DNA from: Streptomyces sp. Mut1
GTDB lineage: Bacteria; Actinomycetota; Actinomycetes; Streptomycetales; Streptomycetaceae
Assembly (NCBI RefSeq): GCF_030719295.1
Contig: NZ_CP120997.1
Span: 2,604,001 to 2,668,000 of the forward strand
Direction: 5' to 3'
Length of the DNA stretch: 64,000 bases
This document shows, one piece after another, positions 42,783-51,860 of this stretch. Every line of letters starts with the position of its first letter. Position 1 is the first letter of the stretch. Below the pieces are notes generated by a model, which saw nothing but the letters and a program-made list of their open reading frames with translations, was not told the origin of the DNA and ran no database searches. Made by a program: the position numbers and the translations under genes.

Positions 42783-44945
42783 TCAGGCCGGGTCCGATGA
42801 CGTTGCTTCCGCCAGAGAGCGTCGGTACCGCCTGAGCTTGTCCCGGATCCCCGTGGTCCACGGATGTTCCGGACCGAGTACCCGCTCGCGCCACTCCCTG
42901 ACGGTTTCCGCGTGTTCGATGGCTTCCTGGTCCTCACCAACCGTGTGCAGGACATTGCTGAGCAGGCTTCGTGCCGCCAGCGTGATGGGGTAGGCGGTTC
43001 CGAACCGGTGTTCATGCGCCGCCAGCGCACGACGGGCCAACAGCAGCGCTTCGGCGTGCCTTCCGGCGCCGAGCAGCGCTCCCGCGCAGTTGAGCTCGGC
43101 CGACAGGGTGATTGGGTGCTCAGGGCCCAACTCTCTGCGGCAGTCGGCAACCAGTTCCGGTCCTGCCGGTGCCTCACGGTCCAACTCCGGTCCAGGAGGC
43201 AGTTCGAGCAGACACGCTCGCGCCTCCAGCGTCAGCGGGTGCCATGGGCCCAACTGCGCGGCTCGCCCGGCCACCGCCCGGTGCATCAACCCCAGGGCTT
43301 CCGCCAGCCGATCGATCCAGACCAACGGGCGGGACAGATGGAGGCAGGTGGTCAGGGTGTCCAACGCCTCCGGACCACAGACCCGTTCGAGGTCATCGAG
43401 CAGCTCGCGGTGTAAATGCGCTGCCTCATCGAGACGCCCCAGACGATCGGTCGCCTTCCCGATCCGCTGCCGCAGGCGCAGCACCAGGAGGTGATCGTCT
43501 CCCAGCCGTCGTCGCGCGAGCACCGTCGCCTGTTCGGCCATGGCCAGCGCGGACGCGTAATCGCCGGAACGATGCTGGGCCGTCGCCAGACGCAGGGCGC
43601 AGGTAGCCGCGGACTCTGCGGTGCCGATCGTGGTCTCGGGCCAGGTGATGACACGGCGAAGCAGGCCCAGGACATGCGGGGCCAGAGCGGTGAGCAGGCT
43701 GTCGCGCAAACCGCGTTCCGGGGACGCGGGCAGGGCGTGAAGAAGCACTCCGGCAGCGGCGGCAGCGAGTGGGTCGCGTTCACCGGCCGGAGTGACGCGC
43801 GCGACGCTGTCGAGCAGCACTCCGTGCGTACGCAAGCAGCGGATGTCGCTGGGAACGAGTTCGGTGAGCGAGTGGTCGATCAGCCCCCGAAGCGCGAGTT
43901 CCACCCGATGGGCGGGCAGGGGCAGGGGCGAGCCGAGCCGGACGTCGGCCAGCAGCGACAGGGGCAGCGGGTCATTCGACCAGCAGGCCAGGAGGCGCAG
44001 CAGCGTGACGGCCTCGGGCAGATTCTGCCCGGCCAGGGAGTTCAGCGAAAGCTGCCACGTTCCGCTCACCAGGTGGCGTGAGTCGCCGCCCGCGCCGATG
44101 GCTCCCTGGTCAATCAGTTCGATGGGGTCCGGACGCTCCTGCAAGCGACGCCCGTACTCTTCCATCGTCCAGGGGTCGATCACCTGGTGGGCCAGGAATC
44201 CTCCGGCGAGAGTCAGGGCGAGTGGCAAGCGGCCGAGGCTGTCGGCGATGGCGGCCGCGTCCTCGGCGGAACCCGTTCCCGGGGCGAGATCGCGCAGGAC
44301 CTGAGCCGCCTCCTCGCGAGGCAGGACATCCACATGCAGCAGCTCGGCGGCGGGCCACCAGTGTCCTGCGGCCTGCCTCGTGGTCACAAGGACGGTTCCA
44401 CGCGGGCTGGTACGCAGCCATCCGCCGTCCCGCAGCACCGCAGGATCATCGGCGTTGTCCAGCACCAGCAGCCACGGGACGTCGGACCGGTCGAGGCGGT
44501 CCCAGACCAGGTCAGCGGCCGCGCGTAAACCGTTGCGCGCAGCCATCAGCTCACCGTCGCCGGCCCCGCGGTCGGCGGCCACAGCAAGCATCCCGGCCCG
44601 CAGGGAGGCCTGGTCGGAGGCGTTGACCCACAGGCCCACGCGCCCGCGTTCCCGGGTGGCGTGTCCGAAGAGCGTGCACGCCACAGCGGTCTTGCCGCAT
44701 CCTCCCAGACCATGCAGAACGAACACGGTGCTTCCGGCACCCTCGGTCACCGCCGCCTTCAGACGTTCGATGAGTTCGCCACGATCCCTCAGGATCGCCG
44801 GCGCCCGGCCGATGGGCGGGTGCCTCACCGAGTCCGGGCCCGTCCAGGCGGAGCCGTGATGGTGGTGTTCGGTGATGTGCTGGTCACCGGAAGCCTGGTA
44901 GACCCGCCCCTGATCAGTGGCCCGGCCGTCGTTGCGGCCAGTCAT
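42783..44945 (-). CDS. STAND/NB-ARC ATPase with C-terminal TPRs
   Basis: A 720-residue ATPase switch. The N-terminus has RVYQASGDQHITEHHHH, related to the AGRD-type motif of its partner. The P-loop VLHGLGGCGKTAVA is near residue 78, Walker B WLLVLDNADDPA near 160 and the GLPL-like LGRLPLALTLAGG near 235. The C-terminal 280 residues are TPR-like units with the spaced pattern LGPxHPxTLxAR. The start overlaps the stop of the small protein gene by ATGA. The same arrangement occurs at 8927-11883, so the window carries two independent STAND modules. The output is unknown; there is no obvious effector domain. Confidence 0.87.
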   Translation of the reverse strand: MTGRNDGRATDQGRVYQASGDQHITEHHHHGSAWTGPDSVRHPPIGRAPAILRDRGELIERLKAAVTEGAGSTVFVLHGLGGCGKTAVACTLFGHATRERGRVGLWVNASDQASLRAGMLAVAADRGAGDGELMAARNGLRAAADLVWDRLDRSDVPWLLVLDNADDPAVLRDGGWLRTSPRGTVLVTTRQAAGHWWPAAELLHVDVLPREEAAQVLRDLAPGTGSAEDAAAIADSLGRLPLALTLAGGFLAHQVIDPWTMEEYGRRLQERPDPIELIDQGAIGAGGDSRHLVSGTWQLSLNSLAGQNLPEAVTLLRLLACWSNDPLPLSLLADVRLGSPLPLPAHRVELALRGLIDHSLTELVPSDIRCLRTHGVLLDSVARVTPAGERDPLAAAAAGVLLHALPASPERGLRDSLLTALAPHVLGLLRRVITWPETTIGTAESAATCALRLATAQHRSGDYASALAMAEQATVLARRRLGDDHLLVLRLRQRIGKATDRLGRLDEAAHLHRELLDDLERVCGPEALDTLTTCLHLSRPLVWIDRLAEALGLMHRAVAGRAAQLGPWHPLTLEARACLLELPPGPELDREAPAGPELVADCRRELGPEHPITLSAELNCAGALLGAGRHAEALLLARRALAAHEHRFGTAYPITLAARSLLSNVLHTVGEDQEAIEHAETVREWRERVLGPEHPWTTGIRDKLRRYRRSLAEATSSDPA

Positions 44946-45352
44946 CGCTGGTCGACGTTCAGATCACGGCCGGCCTGGTAGACGCGTGAGCTGCCGGAAG
45001 CGGTCGCGCGTTGGGTGACGGCCGGAGCGGCGGATGTACCGGGGTCGATTTCGGTCAGCAGGGAGCGTAGTTCCGTCACCAGCTCGGGGTGGGCGACGAG
45101 GAGGCGGCGGATGCGGCCCTGCCACTCCGCCGCGATCTCCCGCTCGGTCTCCTCGTCACCATTGCTCCGCGCGCCCAGGAGGTCCTGGCGTGAAGTATCG
45201 AGCTGGGCGGCGACTTGCTCCTCGCGGTCCGGCCGGACACGCCGCCACAGCGTGATCACGCCGCTCCGCACGCCGTTCCAGGTGTCGGTTGCCAGCAGCG
45301 TCGCGATCGCCGTCCCTGCCGTGCCTGCCAAAAGGGTGATCTCCGCGTCCAT
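44942..45352 (-). CDS. Small membrane-associated protein with AGRD motif, partner of STAND ATPase
   Basis: A 136-residue protein. A hydrophobic N-terminal segment (LLAGTAGTAIATLLATDTW) is followed by a charged helical region (ARSNGDEETEREIAAEWQGR). The C-terminus ends SSRVYQAGRDLNVDQR, closely matching the start of the ATPase encoded next (GRVYQASGDQHI). The stop overlaps the ATPase start by four bases. The shared tag suggests the two proteins contact each other or a common ligand through it. Confidence 0.75.
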   Translation of the reverse strand: MDAEITLLAGTAGTAIATLLATDTWNGVRSGVITLWRRVRPDREEQVAAQLDTSRQDLLGARSNGDEETEREIAAEWQGRIRRLLVAHPELVTELRSLLTEIDPGTSAAPAVTQRATASGSSRVYQAGRDLNVDQR

Positions 45353-45587
45353 CCCCTGCCCTCCCTCGCTCCTGCCCGGGATGTAACTCTAGGCAGCCAA
45401 CTCGGCTTCCGTACACCGCACTTCAGGGCACTGGTTCGCTCCGCGGGCGGCTCAAGCGTGGCGCGGCCCCCGCCGAGCCGCAGACGCCGCGCCAAGGGGC
45501 TGAGAACCACCGGTCCATGGGCTCCGCAACGTGCTGTGCCGAAGCGAGCCCTCGGCCGAGGGCTCGCCGGGTCAGCCGGTCAGCCGG
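45353..45587. other. Intergenic region with GGTCAGCC tandem repeat
   Basis: This 235-base gap follows the secreted-protein gene on the minus strand. The 8-base unit GGTCAGCC is repeated three times at about 45572-45595, beside the stop codon. No gene is evident. Confidence 0.4.
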
Positions 45588-46115
45588 TCAGCCGGTGACT
45601 TCGATGATCCAGGTCGCCCGGGGGTTGTCCGTCCTGCTGTATACGCGCTTGGGGAGCAGGGAGTAGTCCTCCACTCGGCTCCGCCCGAGGACGTTGCCGT
45701 CCTGCTTGATGGTGTAGTAGCCGCTCTCAAGCTTGGTGACCGGTGCCCCCTCGCCGCCCTCCTCGTCCAACTCCCGTACGTCCCACAGGGACTTGTCCGT
45801 GGCGTCGGGCCGGACGACGGCCTGGGTGCGTGCTTCCTCGTTCGGCGCGGTGATCACGTTGTTGGTGCCCCGCACGGCGAACCGGACGTGGTCGCCATCG
45901 GGGACCACCACCCACTCCGCCGCCTTCTCCCCGTCAATGAGGAGGGCGAACAACTGGTCGCCATCCAATACGCCCACAGGGGCTCCGCCCGTACTCAGCC
46001 GGACGACCTGGCCGGCCTCGGGCGCCACGACGCCTTCGCCGTGGGCGGCTCCGGATGTGGTCAGTACGGTCGCCGCGAGGGCAAGGCCGGTAAGAATGCG
46101 CCTCATTCTGTTCAT
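45588..46115 (-). CDS. Secreted protein, possibly an I66-like protease inhibitor
   Basis: A 175-residue exported protein. A signal peptide (RRILTGLALAATVLTTSGAAHG) is followed by a beta-rich domain with GYYTIKQDGNVLGRSRVEDY, SLLPKRVYS and a terminal ATWIIEVTG. This pattern recalls the beta-trefoil I66 (clitocypin-like) serine protease inhibitors known from fungi and some actinobacteria, but I hold that at moderate strength. It is a single gene. The start at 46115 could also be the Met three codons later. Confidence 0.65.
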   Translation of the reverse strand: MNRMRRILTGLALAATVLTTSGAAHGEGVVAPEAGQVVRLSTGGAPVGVLDGDQLFALLIDGEKAAEWVVVPDGDHVRFAVRGTNNVITAPNEEARTQAVVRPDATDKSLWDVRELDEEGGEGAPVTKLESGYYTIKQDGNVLGRSRVEDYSLLPKRVYSRTDNPRATWIIEVTG

Positions 46116-46337
46116 GCCGGGTAAACGCGCTCAACGATCTTCGGTCACGCGGCCGGCGACTCCGGCTGCGGGCAGCGCGACCGGGCTCAGGCCGCTTCGG
46201 TCGGGCACCGGTCGATTCATGCCGGCGAGCGGTACCGAGCCGAAACCTCCCTGTTCTTCGAGTCGGCGACAGGCGACCATGGGAGGAACAAGCGAGGGGC
46301 CGCAGCAGCGCGGCCCCTGCGGGAAAGCGGGGGAATC

Positions 46338-46526
46338 ATGATGGTCATCGTTTCGGTCGCGGCCGTGCTCGTGGTCGCCGTCGCCGTATGCCTCGTCGCC
46401 CTCCGGCGTCGAGGTGGGGCCGGTGAGCGCGGGGCTGTGGCGCGTGGCGCGGCGGAGCAGGGGCTCGCGCAGGGGTTGGCGCATGGGCACGCCCGCAGTC
46501 AGGGCGTGGGGCCGTACGGGGGCTGA
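46338..46526 (+). CDS. Small single-pass membrane protein
   Basis: A 62-residue open frame with one membrane helix (VIVSVAAVLVVAVAVCLVAL) followed by Arg-rich and Gly/His-rich residues. GGGG lies five bases before the ATG pair. It looks like a real short membrane protein, but nothing more can be said. It is convergent with the kinase gene. Confidence 0.45.
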   Translation: MMVIVSVAAVLVVAVAVCLVALRRRGGAGERGAVARGAAEQGLAQGLAHGHARSQGVGPYGG

Positions 46527-46589
46527 GCTGCCCCGCCCCGGACGTACCCGCTCGCCGCGCCGGCCACGCTCAAGTCCCCCACCTGTCCC

Positions 46590-47999
46590 TCACCACGTCG
46601 CACCTCGCCGGGAAGTGGGGAACCGGATGAGGCCGAGGAGGAGCGTGACCGACGCAAGGGCGAGGGCGTACCCACCGCCGCGGTACAGCGCGAAGTCCTT
46701 CTCGCCCACGGAATGGTAAAGAAGCAGCAACGAGCCGTTGAGGACGGTGGCCAGGGCGTGCAGGTAGCGCGGCCAGCGTGGTACGGGGGCGGTGTGGGAG
46801 CTGTGCGCGAGGAACAGCGCCGTTGTGCAGGTGCCCACCCCGAACGCGGCAGCGATGACAAAGGGCCAGGAGCCCTCGGACATGCTGGTCAGTGCGACGG
46901 TCGACCCCTCGACGGGAGGTAGGACCATGGCAATTGCCAGTGCCAAAATGGCGGTCCAGAAGGGGTAGGTGGTGCGGCCGCCGGAGGCGGTTGGCGGTGG
47001 GGGCGCGGCCGGGCGGGCCGGGGCGGTGGGCCTCGCGCTGGGTGTTGGGACGGGCGCGGGCTGCGGCCGTTCGATTGCGGGTGGCGGAATCTCCCGGGCG
47101 GACATCAGCGGGAGGGTGGTGGAGAGCGCGCCGGTGACAGGCGTGGGTAGCCACGTGGCGGTCCGGGGCGCGGTCGGCTCGGCCGAGCGGCTTTCTCTCC
47201 GTACCGGAGCGAGTTCCCCGATGAGCGTCGTCACCGACGGGCGCTGTCCGGGGTCCTTCGCGAGGCAGCGTTCGATGATTTCCAGGCCCGGCCCCGGCAG
47301 TCGGGAGAGGTCCGGTTCCTCGTACGCGATACGAAAGTTGAGCGCCTGGGCCGAGCCCGTGCCGAAGGGACTGGTACCGGTGGCCACGTACGCCAGTACG
47401 GCGCCCAGCGCGAACACGTCGGAAGCCGGTGTGACGGGCCTGCCAACCAACTGCTCCGGGGCCATGAATCCCGGGGTGCCTACGATCATTCCCGTATGGG
47501 TGAGCGCGGTGGCCTCGGCGGCCACGGAGATCCCGAAGTCGACCACCCGGGGCCCGTCCGACGCGAGCAGAATGTTCGAAGGCTTGAAGTCCCGGTGCAC
47601 CAGACCGGCCGCGTGGATGGCTTCCAGCGCTTCGGCAAGGCCCGCGCCCAGGGTGCGTACCGACTCCACCGGCCACGGCCCGTGCGCGGCGACCGCCTCG
47701 TTCAGGGGCAGCCCGGGGACGTACGCGGTGGCGAGCCACGGCGTCGCGCCTTCGGGGTCGGCGTCGACCACGGCTGCCGTGAAGAAGCCGGTGACCCTGC
47801 GGGCCGCTTCCACCTCGCGGGCGAACCGGCGGCGGAAGCCGGGGTCCTGGGCGAGTTCGGGCCGTACGACCTTCACCGCGACCAGGCGCCCGCTGGGCGA
47901 GTGCCCGAGGTAGACCTGGCCCATGCCACCACCGCCCAGCCGCCCGGTGATCCGGTACCGCCCCACCTGACGCGGATCGGTCGGTTGTAGCTCGTCCAC
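46590..47999 (-). CDS. Membrane-anchored Ser/Thr protein kinase (PknB-like catalytic domain)
   Basis: A 469-residue Hanks-type kinase. The catalytic domain spans residues 10-270: Gly loop GRLGGGGMGQVYLG, Lys in VAVKVVRPE, catalytic loop LVHRDFKPSNILL, DFG in RVVDFGISV, activation segment ending GTPGFMAPEQL. A Pro/Ala-rich linker of about 90 residues then leads to four hydrophobic segments at the C-terminus, unlike PknB, which has one helix and PASTA repeats. It is therefore a membrane kinase with its sensor within the membrane. It starts with GTG at 47999 and lies beside a phosphotransferase gene on the same strand. Confidence 0.9.
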   Translation of the reverse strand: MDELQPTDPRQVGRYRITGRLGGGGMGQVYLGHSPSGRLVAVKVVRPELAQDPGFRRRFAREVEAARRVTGFFTAAVVDADPEGATPWLATAYVPGLPLNEAVAAHGPWPVESVRTLGAGLAEALEAIHAAGLVHRDFKPSNILLASDGPRVVDFGISVAAEATALTHTGMIVGTPGFMAPEQLVGRPVTPASDVFALGAVLAYVATGTSPFGTGSAQALNFRIAYEEPDLSRLPGPGLEIIERCLAKDPGQRPSVTTLIGELAPVRRESRSAEPTAPRTATWLPTPVTGALSTTLPLMSAREIPPPAIERPQPAPVPTPSARPTAPARPAAPPPPTASGGRTTYPFWTAILALAIAMVLPPVEGSTVALTSMSEGSWPFVIAAAFGVGTCTTALFLAHSSHTAPVPRWPRYLHALATVLNGSLLLLYHSVGEKDFALYRGGGYALALASVTLLLGLIRFPTSRRGATW

Positions 48000-48109
48000 C
48001 CGTTCGTCCCCCTCACCACGCCGACGCGCTCCGTCTTGGCGTGATTACACACCAGCACCGCCCTCACGCGCAGCCACGCATACCGCCCTGTGTACGTGTA
48101 CCCCGTCCG

Positions 48110-49078
48110 TCAGCGCCCCGCCGTCGCGACGAGCCGCCCCAGCGCCGCCCGCGCCGGCGGCCCCCACGTGGGCTTCCCGTTGGGCAGACCCCGCTCGCCG
48201 TCGTCCGCGATGAGGAGGGCGCCCAACGCCCGCAGGACGGCCCAGCCCCGGGCCCGGCGGAGAGTTGCCACGTCCGGGGTCGGGCGGTAGGCGGCATGGA
48301 AACGGTCCATGGCCGTGGTGGACGGGAGCAAGTTCCACGCGGCGGCCAGGTCGTTGGCCGGGTCGCCCGCGAAGAGGTCACCGAAGTCGATGACGCCGCA
48401 GAACGTGCCCTTGGCGGTGAGCACGTTGGCGGGATGCAGGTCGCCGTGGACCCACAGCGCCGGCCCCGTCCAGTCCGGAGCGGCGACCGCGTCCGCCCAC
48501 ACCGCGCGGATGCCGTCCGGGTCGGAGACGAGGCCACGTTCGGTGACGGCGCCCAGGCCCTGCGCGAAGTGTTCCCCGTACGGTGCCAGCGGCCCGCCCC
48601 GCCCCCGGCCGGCGGGTGCCCCGGCAGGGGCCGGCTGATGCAGAGCCGTCAGGAACGCGGCCAGGGCGTCGGCCGCCTCCTCGCCGCGCGTGGCCGGGAC
48701 ACGGTCGGCCGGTTCACCCGGCACCCAGGTGGTGACGAGCCAAGGTCGCGGGAAGCGCTCGGTGGGTACGCCCAGGCGCTGCGGGACGGGGACCGGGAGG
48801 GGGAGGTTCGGCGCGAGCGAGGGCACCCAGGTGTGTTCCTTGTGCAGCAGCTCGTCTGCGGACTCCGTCGCCCACGGCAACCGTACGGCCAGGTCGTCGC
48901 CCAGCCGCCACAACTGGTTGTCCCAGCCCCGGGCACCGAGCCGCAGGGGCCGTTCGGCCAGGTCGGGGTGCTGGTCGCGCAGGAGGTCGCGGATCATGTC
49001 GGCGGTGATGTCGGCGGGGGTGGTGGCGTGGGTGTCGGCGTGGGCGTGGGTGCGCGTTTGCGCGTGCGGGTTTTGCAT
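48110..49078 (-). CDS. Aminoglycoside phosphotransferase-family protein
   Basis: A 322-residue APH/choline-kinase fold enzyme. Motifs are DNQLWRLGDDLAVRLPW (nucleotide Lys replaced by Arg), Brenner motif LWVHGDLHPANVL with catalytic Asp, and GVIDFGDLFAGDP with the metal-binding Asp. The first 25 residues are a His/Thr/Ala-rich repeat (THAHADTHATT), so the true start may be the Met at TADMIRDLL. It probably phosphorylates an aminoglycoside-like or amino-alcohol compound; resistance is possible but not shown. Confidence 0.85.
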   Translation of the reverse strand: MQNPHAQTRTHAHADTHATTPADITADMIRDLLRDQHPDLAERPLRLGARGWDNQLWRLGDDLAVRLPWATESADELLHKEHTWVPSLAPNLPLPVPVPQRLGVPTERFPRPWLVTTWVPGEPADRVPATRGEEAADALAAFLTALHQPAPAGAPAGRGRGGPLAPYGEHFAQGLGAVTERGLVSDPDGIRAVWADAVAAPDWTGPALWVHGDLHPANVLTAKGTFCGVIDFGDLFAGDPANDLAAAWNLLPSTTAMDRFHAAYRPTPDVATLRRARGWAVLRALGALLIADDGERGLPNGKPTWGPPARAALGRLVATAGR

Positions 49079-49271
49079 GTGGGCCACGGTAGTTGGGTGG
49101 GGGCCGGCGCGTGCGGCCTTGGCGCCGGCTGGGTGCGGTGCGGCCTGTGCCGGCCTTGGGCGGGTGACGCGTTCGGGGCGGGGGGGGGTGGCGGGCGCGA
49201 TGTTCGCTCGCGACTTGTGCGGGGCGGGGGTTGCTGTGCTGGGCGGCGAGGCTTCTTTTCGGTGCTGCGGC
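49079..49271. other. Low-complexity gap before CRISPR array 1
   Basis: This is GC-rich and Gly/Ala-coding in every frame, with a GGGGGGG run near 49180. It holds the promoter side of the phosphotransferase gene. No gene or repeat is seen. Confidence 0.4.
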
Positions 49272-49587
49272 GTGCTCGTCCCCGCGGGTGCGGGGAGCAG
49301 TCCTCGTCGGCGCTGCCGCTGTAGTCGACGCCGCACGGGCGGGGAGCAGCCTCGCAGAACTCTGGCCACGCCGACGTCACGGGGACCATCCCCGCGCGCG
49401 GGGAGCAGCACTGCGAGACCGGCGCCCCGCTCTTCGAGCAGGGGCCATCCCCCCGCGCAGGGAGCAGGTGATTAGTAGCCCGCCTTCGGCTCCCGGCAGG
49501 GGGCCATCCCCGCGCGCGCGGGGAGCAGGTAGACGAAGGCGGACAATGTTCCTCCCGCTAGGGGCCATCCCCGCGTGCGGGGAGCAG
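49272..49587 (-). CRISPR. CRISPR array 1, short and degenerate (type I-E-like)
   Basis: About six decayed repeats end at 49300, 49349, 49408, 49467, 49528 and 49587. Best copies read GGGGCCATCCCCGC then GCGGGGAGCAG; several have lost 1-2 bases from the loop or stem, and spacing varies between 49 and 61. The repeat reads in type I-E orientation on the minus strand (CTGCTCCCCGC first), so the leader should lie to the right, where a conserved leader is found. The first two copies are the most decayed, as expected for the old end. No cas gene is near. Confidence 0.8.
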
Positions 49588-49705
49588 TCTCCCTGACCTG
49601 CGGCATTACCCCACAGAGTCCCACTTCCTGACCACTTTCACGCAGTCCGGCATAACAACCCCAAGGCCCCCGCAGCAGGCATACGCGGAACAGCGCACAG
49701 GACCA
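49588..49705 (-). promoter_or_regulatory. CRISPR leader copy 1
   Basis: The sequence right of array 1 matches those right of arrays 2 and 3. Shared blocks are TGACCTGCGG, TGACCACTTTCACGCAGTCC (49633-49652) and CAGCAGGCATA. On the minus strand it precedes the first repeat, the place of the leader that drives transcription and spacer integration. It runs directly into the 3-prime end of the XRE-TPR regulator gene. Confidence 0.75.
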
Positions 49706-49715
49706 CCCCAACCGC

Positions 49716-51095
49716 TCACCCCTTCACCGCAGCCACCGCGCGCACCCGCTCATCCAAGCCCCGTACAGCGCGGGACTTCCCATGCCGGGCCAGGCTCCTG
49801 CGCATCGTCTCGAAATGCTCATCGCCCCGGGCCGTCGAGAGCACCGCATAGTCGTCGAGGAAGGTGCTCCAGGAGGCGCACGCCTCCTCGACGTGGCCCA
49901 GCTCGAACTGCCGCTGAGCCAGCACCGCGTTCGCGTGCAAGCGCCCCTGCCTCTCCTGGCGTGGCGTTGCCTTGATCGAATGCTTCATGGCCTTGATCGA
50001 GTCTGCCAACTCCCCGTTCTCGTAGTGGACATGCGAGACATGGAAGAGGTACGCGGCCTGGTCGTAGCCGCCAACCGATTCACGACGTGAGTCCGCCCTC
50101 GAGAGCGCCGTCTCCGTCTCACGCAGCCGCGCCACAGCGGCCCGTTTGTCCCCGACCATCGCCGACGCATGCGCCTGCTGCCCTCGGAGGAACGCGACGA
50201 GCCGGGGCCCCGCCTGGGGCGCCGCCTCGGCGGCGGAGTCGGCAAGTTCCAGGGCCTTGCGACCGTGGCGCAGGTTGGTCGCCTGCAAGCTCATTCCCCT
50301 GAGCGTCCGGCAGTACGTGACCTGGTCGCGGGACTCAGCCGCGAGTTTCAGGGCCTGGAGGTAGTACTTCTGTCCGAGTCCGTGGGCCCGTTCGTACATG
50401 GCCATCCACCCGGTCAGGTACGTGAGGTCGGAGGCCGCGGACAGCATGTCGTTGTGTACGTCCTCGGCGGCTCCGGCCTTGAGGTACGAGGCCACCGTGT
50501 TGACCAGGAACGCGGCGGCCATGGGCCGCGCGTGTCCGCCGCCGAGTTCGTCGAGGATGTCGGCGATCTTGTCGGTCATCCGTCTGACCGTCTCGACCTC
50601 GCCCCGGCCGATCCTCCCCGTTGGCCTGGTGATCCGCTGGGCGTCGTCAGCGTGGGCGACGTCGGCGAACAACGGGACCGACAGCACGGCCGAGTACAGG
50701 CCGGTGGCAAGCAGGCCACGGCGTGACGGGTCCATGTCCGCCTTCCCGAGTTGGAGCAAGGACTCGACGGAGTCGTCCTGCGCGGCGCCCGACACTCCCT
50801 CAGGGCACCTGAGACCGGCCTCGGCGTAGGAAACGGGTCGCCCCAGCTTGCGTTCGAAGGCCTCGATGATCAGTGGCCTGACCCGCTCGTTCGGCTGTGA
50901 GCCCCTGATCCACTGCGCCACCGTGGACTGGCTGTACGTGAGACCCATGCCGGTCTCGGTCCCGAGCCGGTTCACGGCCCGAGCGAGTTGTGTCTCGGAC
51001 CATCGCGCCTGGCCAAGCAGGCATTTCATTCCGGTGTTGCGCTGCTTCTCGGAGGCTTTAGCCACGTCAACTCCCCGCGCATTCATGGGATTCAT
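49716..51095 (-). CDS. XRE-family regulator with C-terminal TPR-like domain, graspetide-cluster type
   Basis: A 459-residue regulator. Residues 25-90 are a helix-turn-helix (SETQLARAVNRLGTETGMGL, then SQSTVAQWIRGSQP). The rest is a long helical repeat domain (MLSAASDLTYLTGWMAMYER, LRGQQAHASAMVGDKRAAVA, SHVHYENGELADSIKAM). Such regulators sit divergently from tgm-type graspetide genes in Streptomyces and may bind a small peptide or metabolite through the repeats. ATG at 51095 has GAGGG six bases upstream. Fragments that look like the 3-prime part of this gene also lie behind the leaders of arrays 2 and 3. Confidence 0.85.
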   Translation of the reverse strand: MNPMNARGVDVAKASEKQRNTGMKCLLGQARWSETQLARAVNRLGTETGMGLTYSQSTVAQWIRGSQPNERVRPLIIEAFERKLGRPVSYAEAGLRCPEGVSGAAQDDSVESLLQLGKADMDPSRRGLLATGLYSAVLSVPLFADVAHADDAQRITRPTGRIGRGEVETVRRMTDKIADILDELGGGHARPMAAAFLVNTVASYLKAGAAEDVHNDMLSAASDLTYLTGWMAMYERAHGLGQKYYLQALKLAAESRDQVTYCRTLRGMSLQATNLRHGRKALELADSAAEAAPQAGPRLVAFLRGQQAHASAMVGDKRAAVARLRETETALSRADSRRESVGGYDQAAYLFHVSHVHYENGELADSIKAMKHSIKATPRQERQGRLHANAVLAQRQFELGHVEEACASWSTFLDDYAVLSTARGDEHFETMRRSLARHGKSRAVRGLDERVRAVAAVKG

Positions 51096-51186
51096 GCTTT
51101 GCCCTCGCTTCCACGGTACCCGTCTCCGCCCTCTGCGCGGTTATCTCTTCACACACCGCCGCCAACCGACACGAGGGAGATATGTG

Positions 51187-51639
51187 GTGACCGCCATGGC
51201 ACAAGAGAGGAGCGCCCCGACCTCCGATACCGGGGTCGGCGACCTCCCGATCGACGTGGAGTGCATCCGCGACGGGCTGATCGCGGCGCTCGAACTGCCC
51301 TTGTCCACCACCACGCGCGAGGCCATCGACACGAACATTCGCCAGGTCCGAGGGCATCTCAACCTCCTGATGGGCGAGGAGTTGGGGTACGACTCCGACA
51401 ACGCTGTCCGTGATCTCTTCAGGCAGGCGTACGCCCTGCTCTCCTCCGGCCGACGCCCCGACGAGGCAACTCCGGCTTTCGAGGCGTTCGAGTACCTCCG
51501 CGATGCGGCGCGCATGACCCAGCGCTTTTTGGACGTCTTCGAGAACTTCCGGAAAGCGCCGGTTCACCGACCGGATTCCACGCCCCTTTCCGCGCGATCG
51601 CCGGAAAGCCGACGCACGACAACCAAGGAGAAGACATGA
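51187..51639 (+). CDS. Small helical protein of the graspetide operon
   Basis: A 150-residue acidic, helical protein (DVECIRDGLIAALELPLS, EAIDTNIRQVRGHLNLLMGE) with an Arg/Thr-rich tail. GAGGGAGA lies about seven bases before the GTG at 51187; an ATG at 51196 is the alternative. Its stop overlaps the precursor gene by ATGA, so it is the first gene of the operon. The function is unknown. Its position between regulator and precursor is usual for this kind of cluster. Confidence 0.7.
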   Translation: MTAMAQERSAPTSDTGVGDLPIDVECIRDGLIAALELPLSTTTREAIDTNIRQVRGHLNLLMGEELGYDSDNAVRDLFRQAYALLSSGRRPDEATPAFEAFEYLRDAARMTQRFLDVFENFRKAPVHRPDSTPLSARSPESRRTTTKEKT

Positions 51640-51860
51640 CGACCGCCGGTACGATCCCCTTCGCCACTCGCGCCGCCGAACCGCCCTGCCTGGTGACCAC
51701 ATCCATCGCCGGTGTCACCTGGGACGAGGACCGCCAGCTCAACGTCCAAGCGGACGGCTCGGCCTGGCACACCGCCGACCACGCGGCGTCGACCACCGAC
51801 ACCAACCTGGACGGCAAGGGCGACGACGTGACCGACCCCTACTTCGCCCCCGCCTCCTGA
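51636..51860 (+). CDS. tgmA: ATP-grasp-modified RiPP precursor (graspetide), TgmA-like
   Basis: A 74-residue precursor peptide. The leader part contains TIPFATRAAEPP, matching the Pro-Phe-x-x-Arg element recognised in this family. The core is rich in Thr/Ser and Asp (HAASTTDTNLDGKGDDVTDP), the donors and acceptors for side-chain ester or amide rings. It starts with a strong AAGGAGAAG site and overlaps both neighbours (ATGA and TGATG). The next genes encode the ATP-grasp ligase and a PIMT-like methyltransferase, the fuscimiditide-type arrangement in which an Asp is converted to an aspartimide. Confidence 0.85.
   Translation: MTTAGTIPFATRAAEPPCLVTTSIAGVTWDEDRQLNVQADGSAWHTADHAASTTDTNLDGKGDDVTDPYFAPAS

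Noticed and set aside
45531-46124. A 197-residue plus-strand frame opposite the secreted protein
   Set aside because: The minus-strand frame has a clear signal peptide and coherent domain; the plus-strand frame is its shadow.
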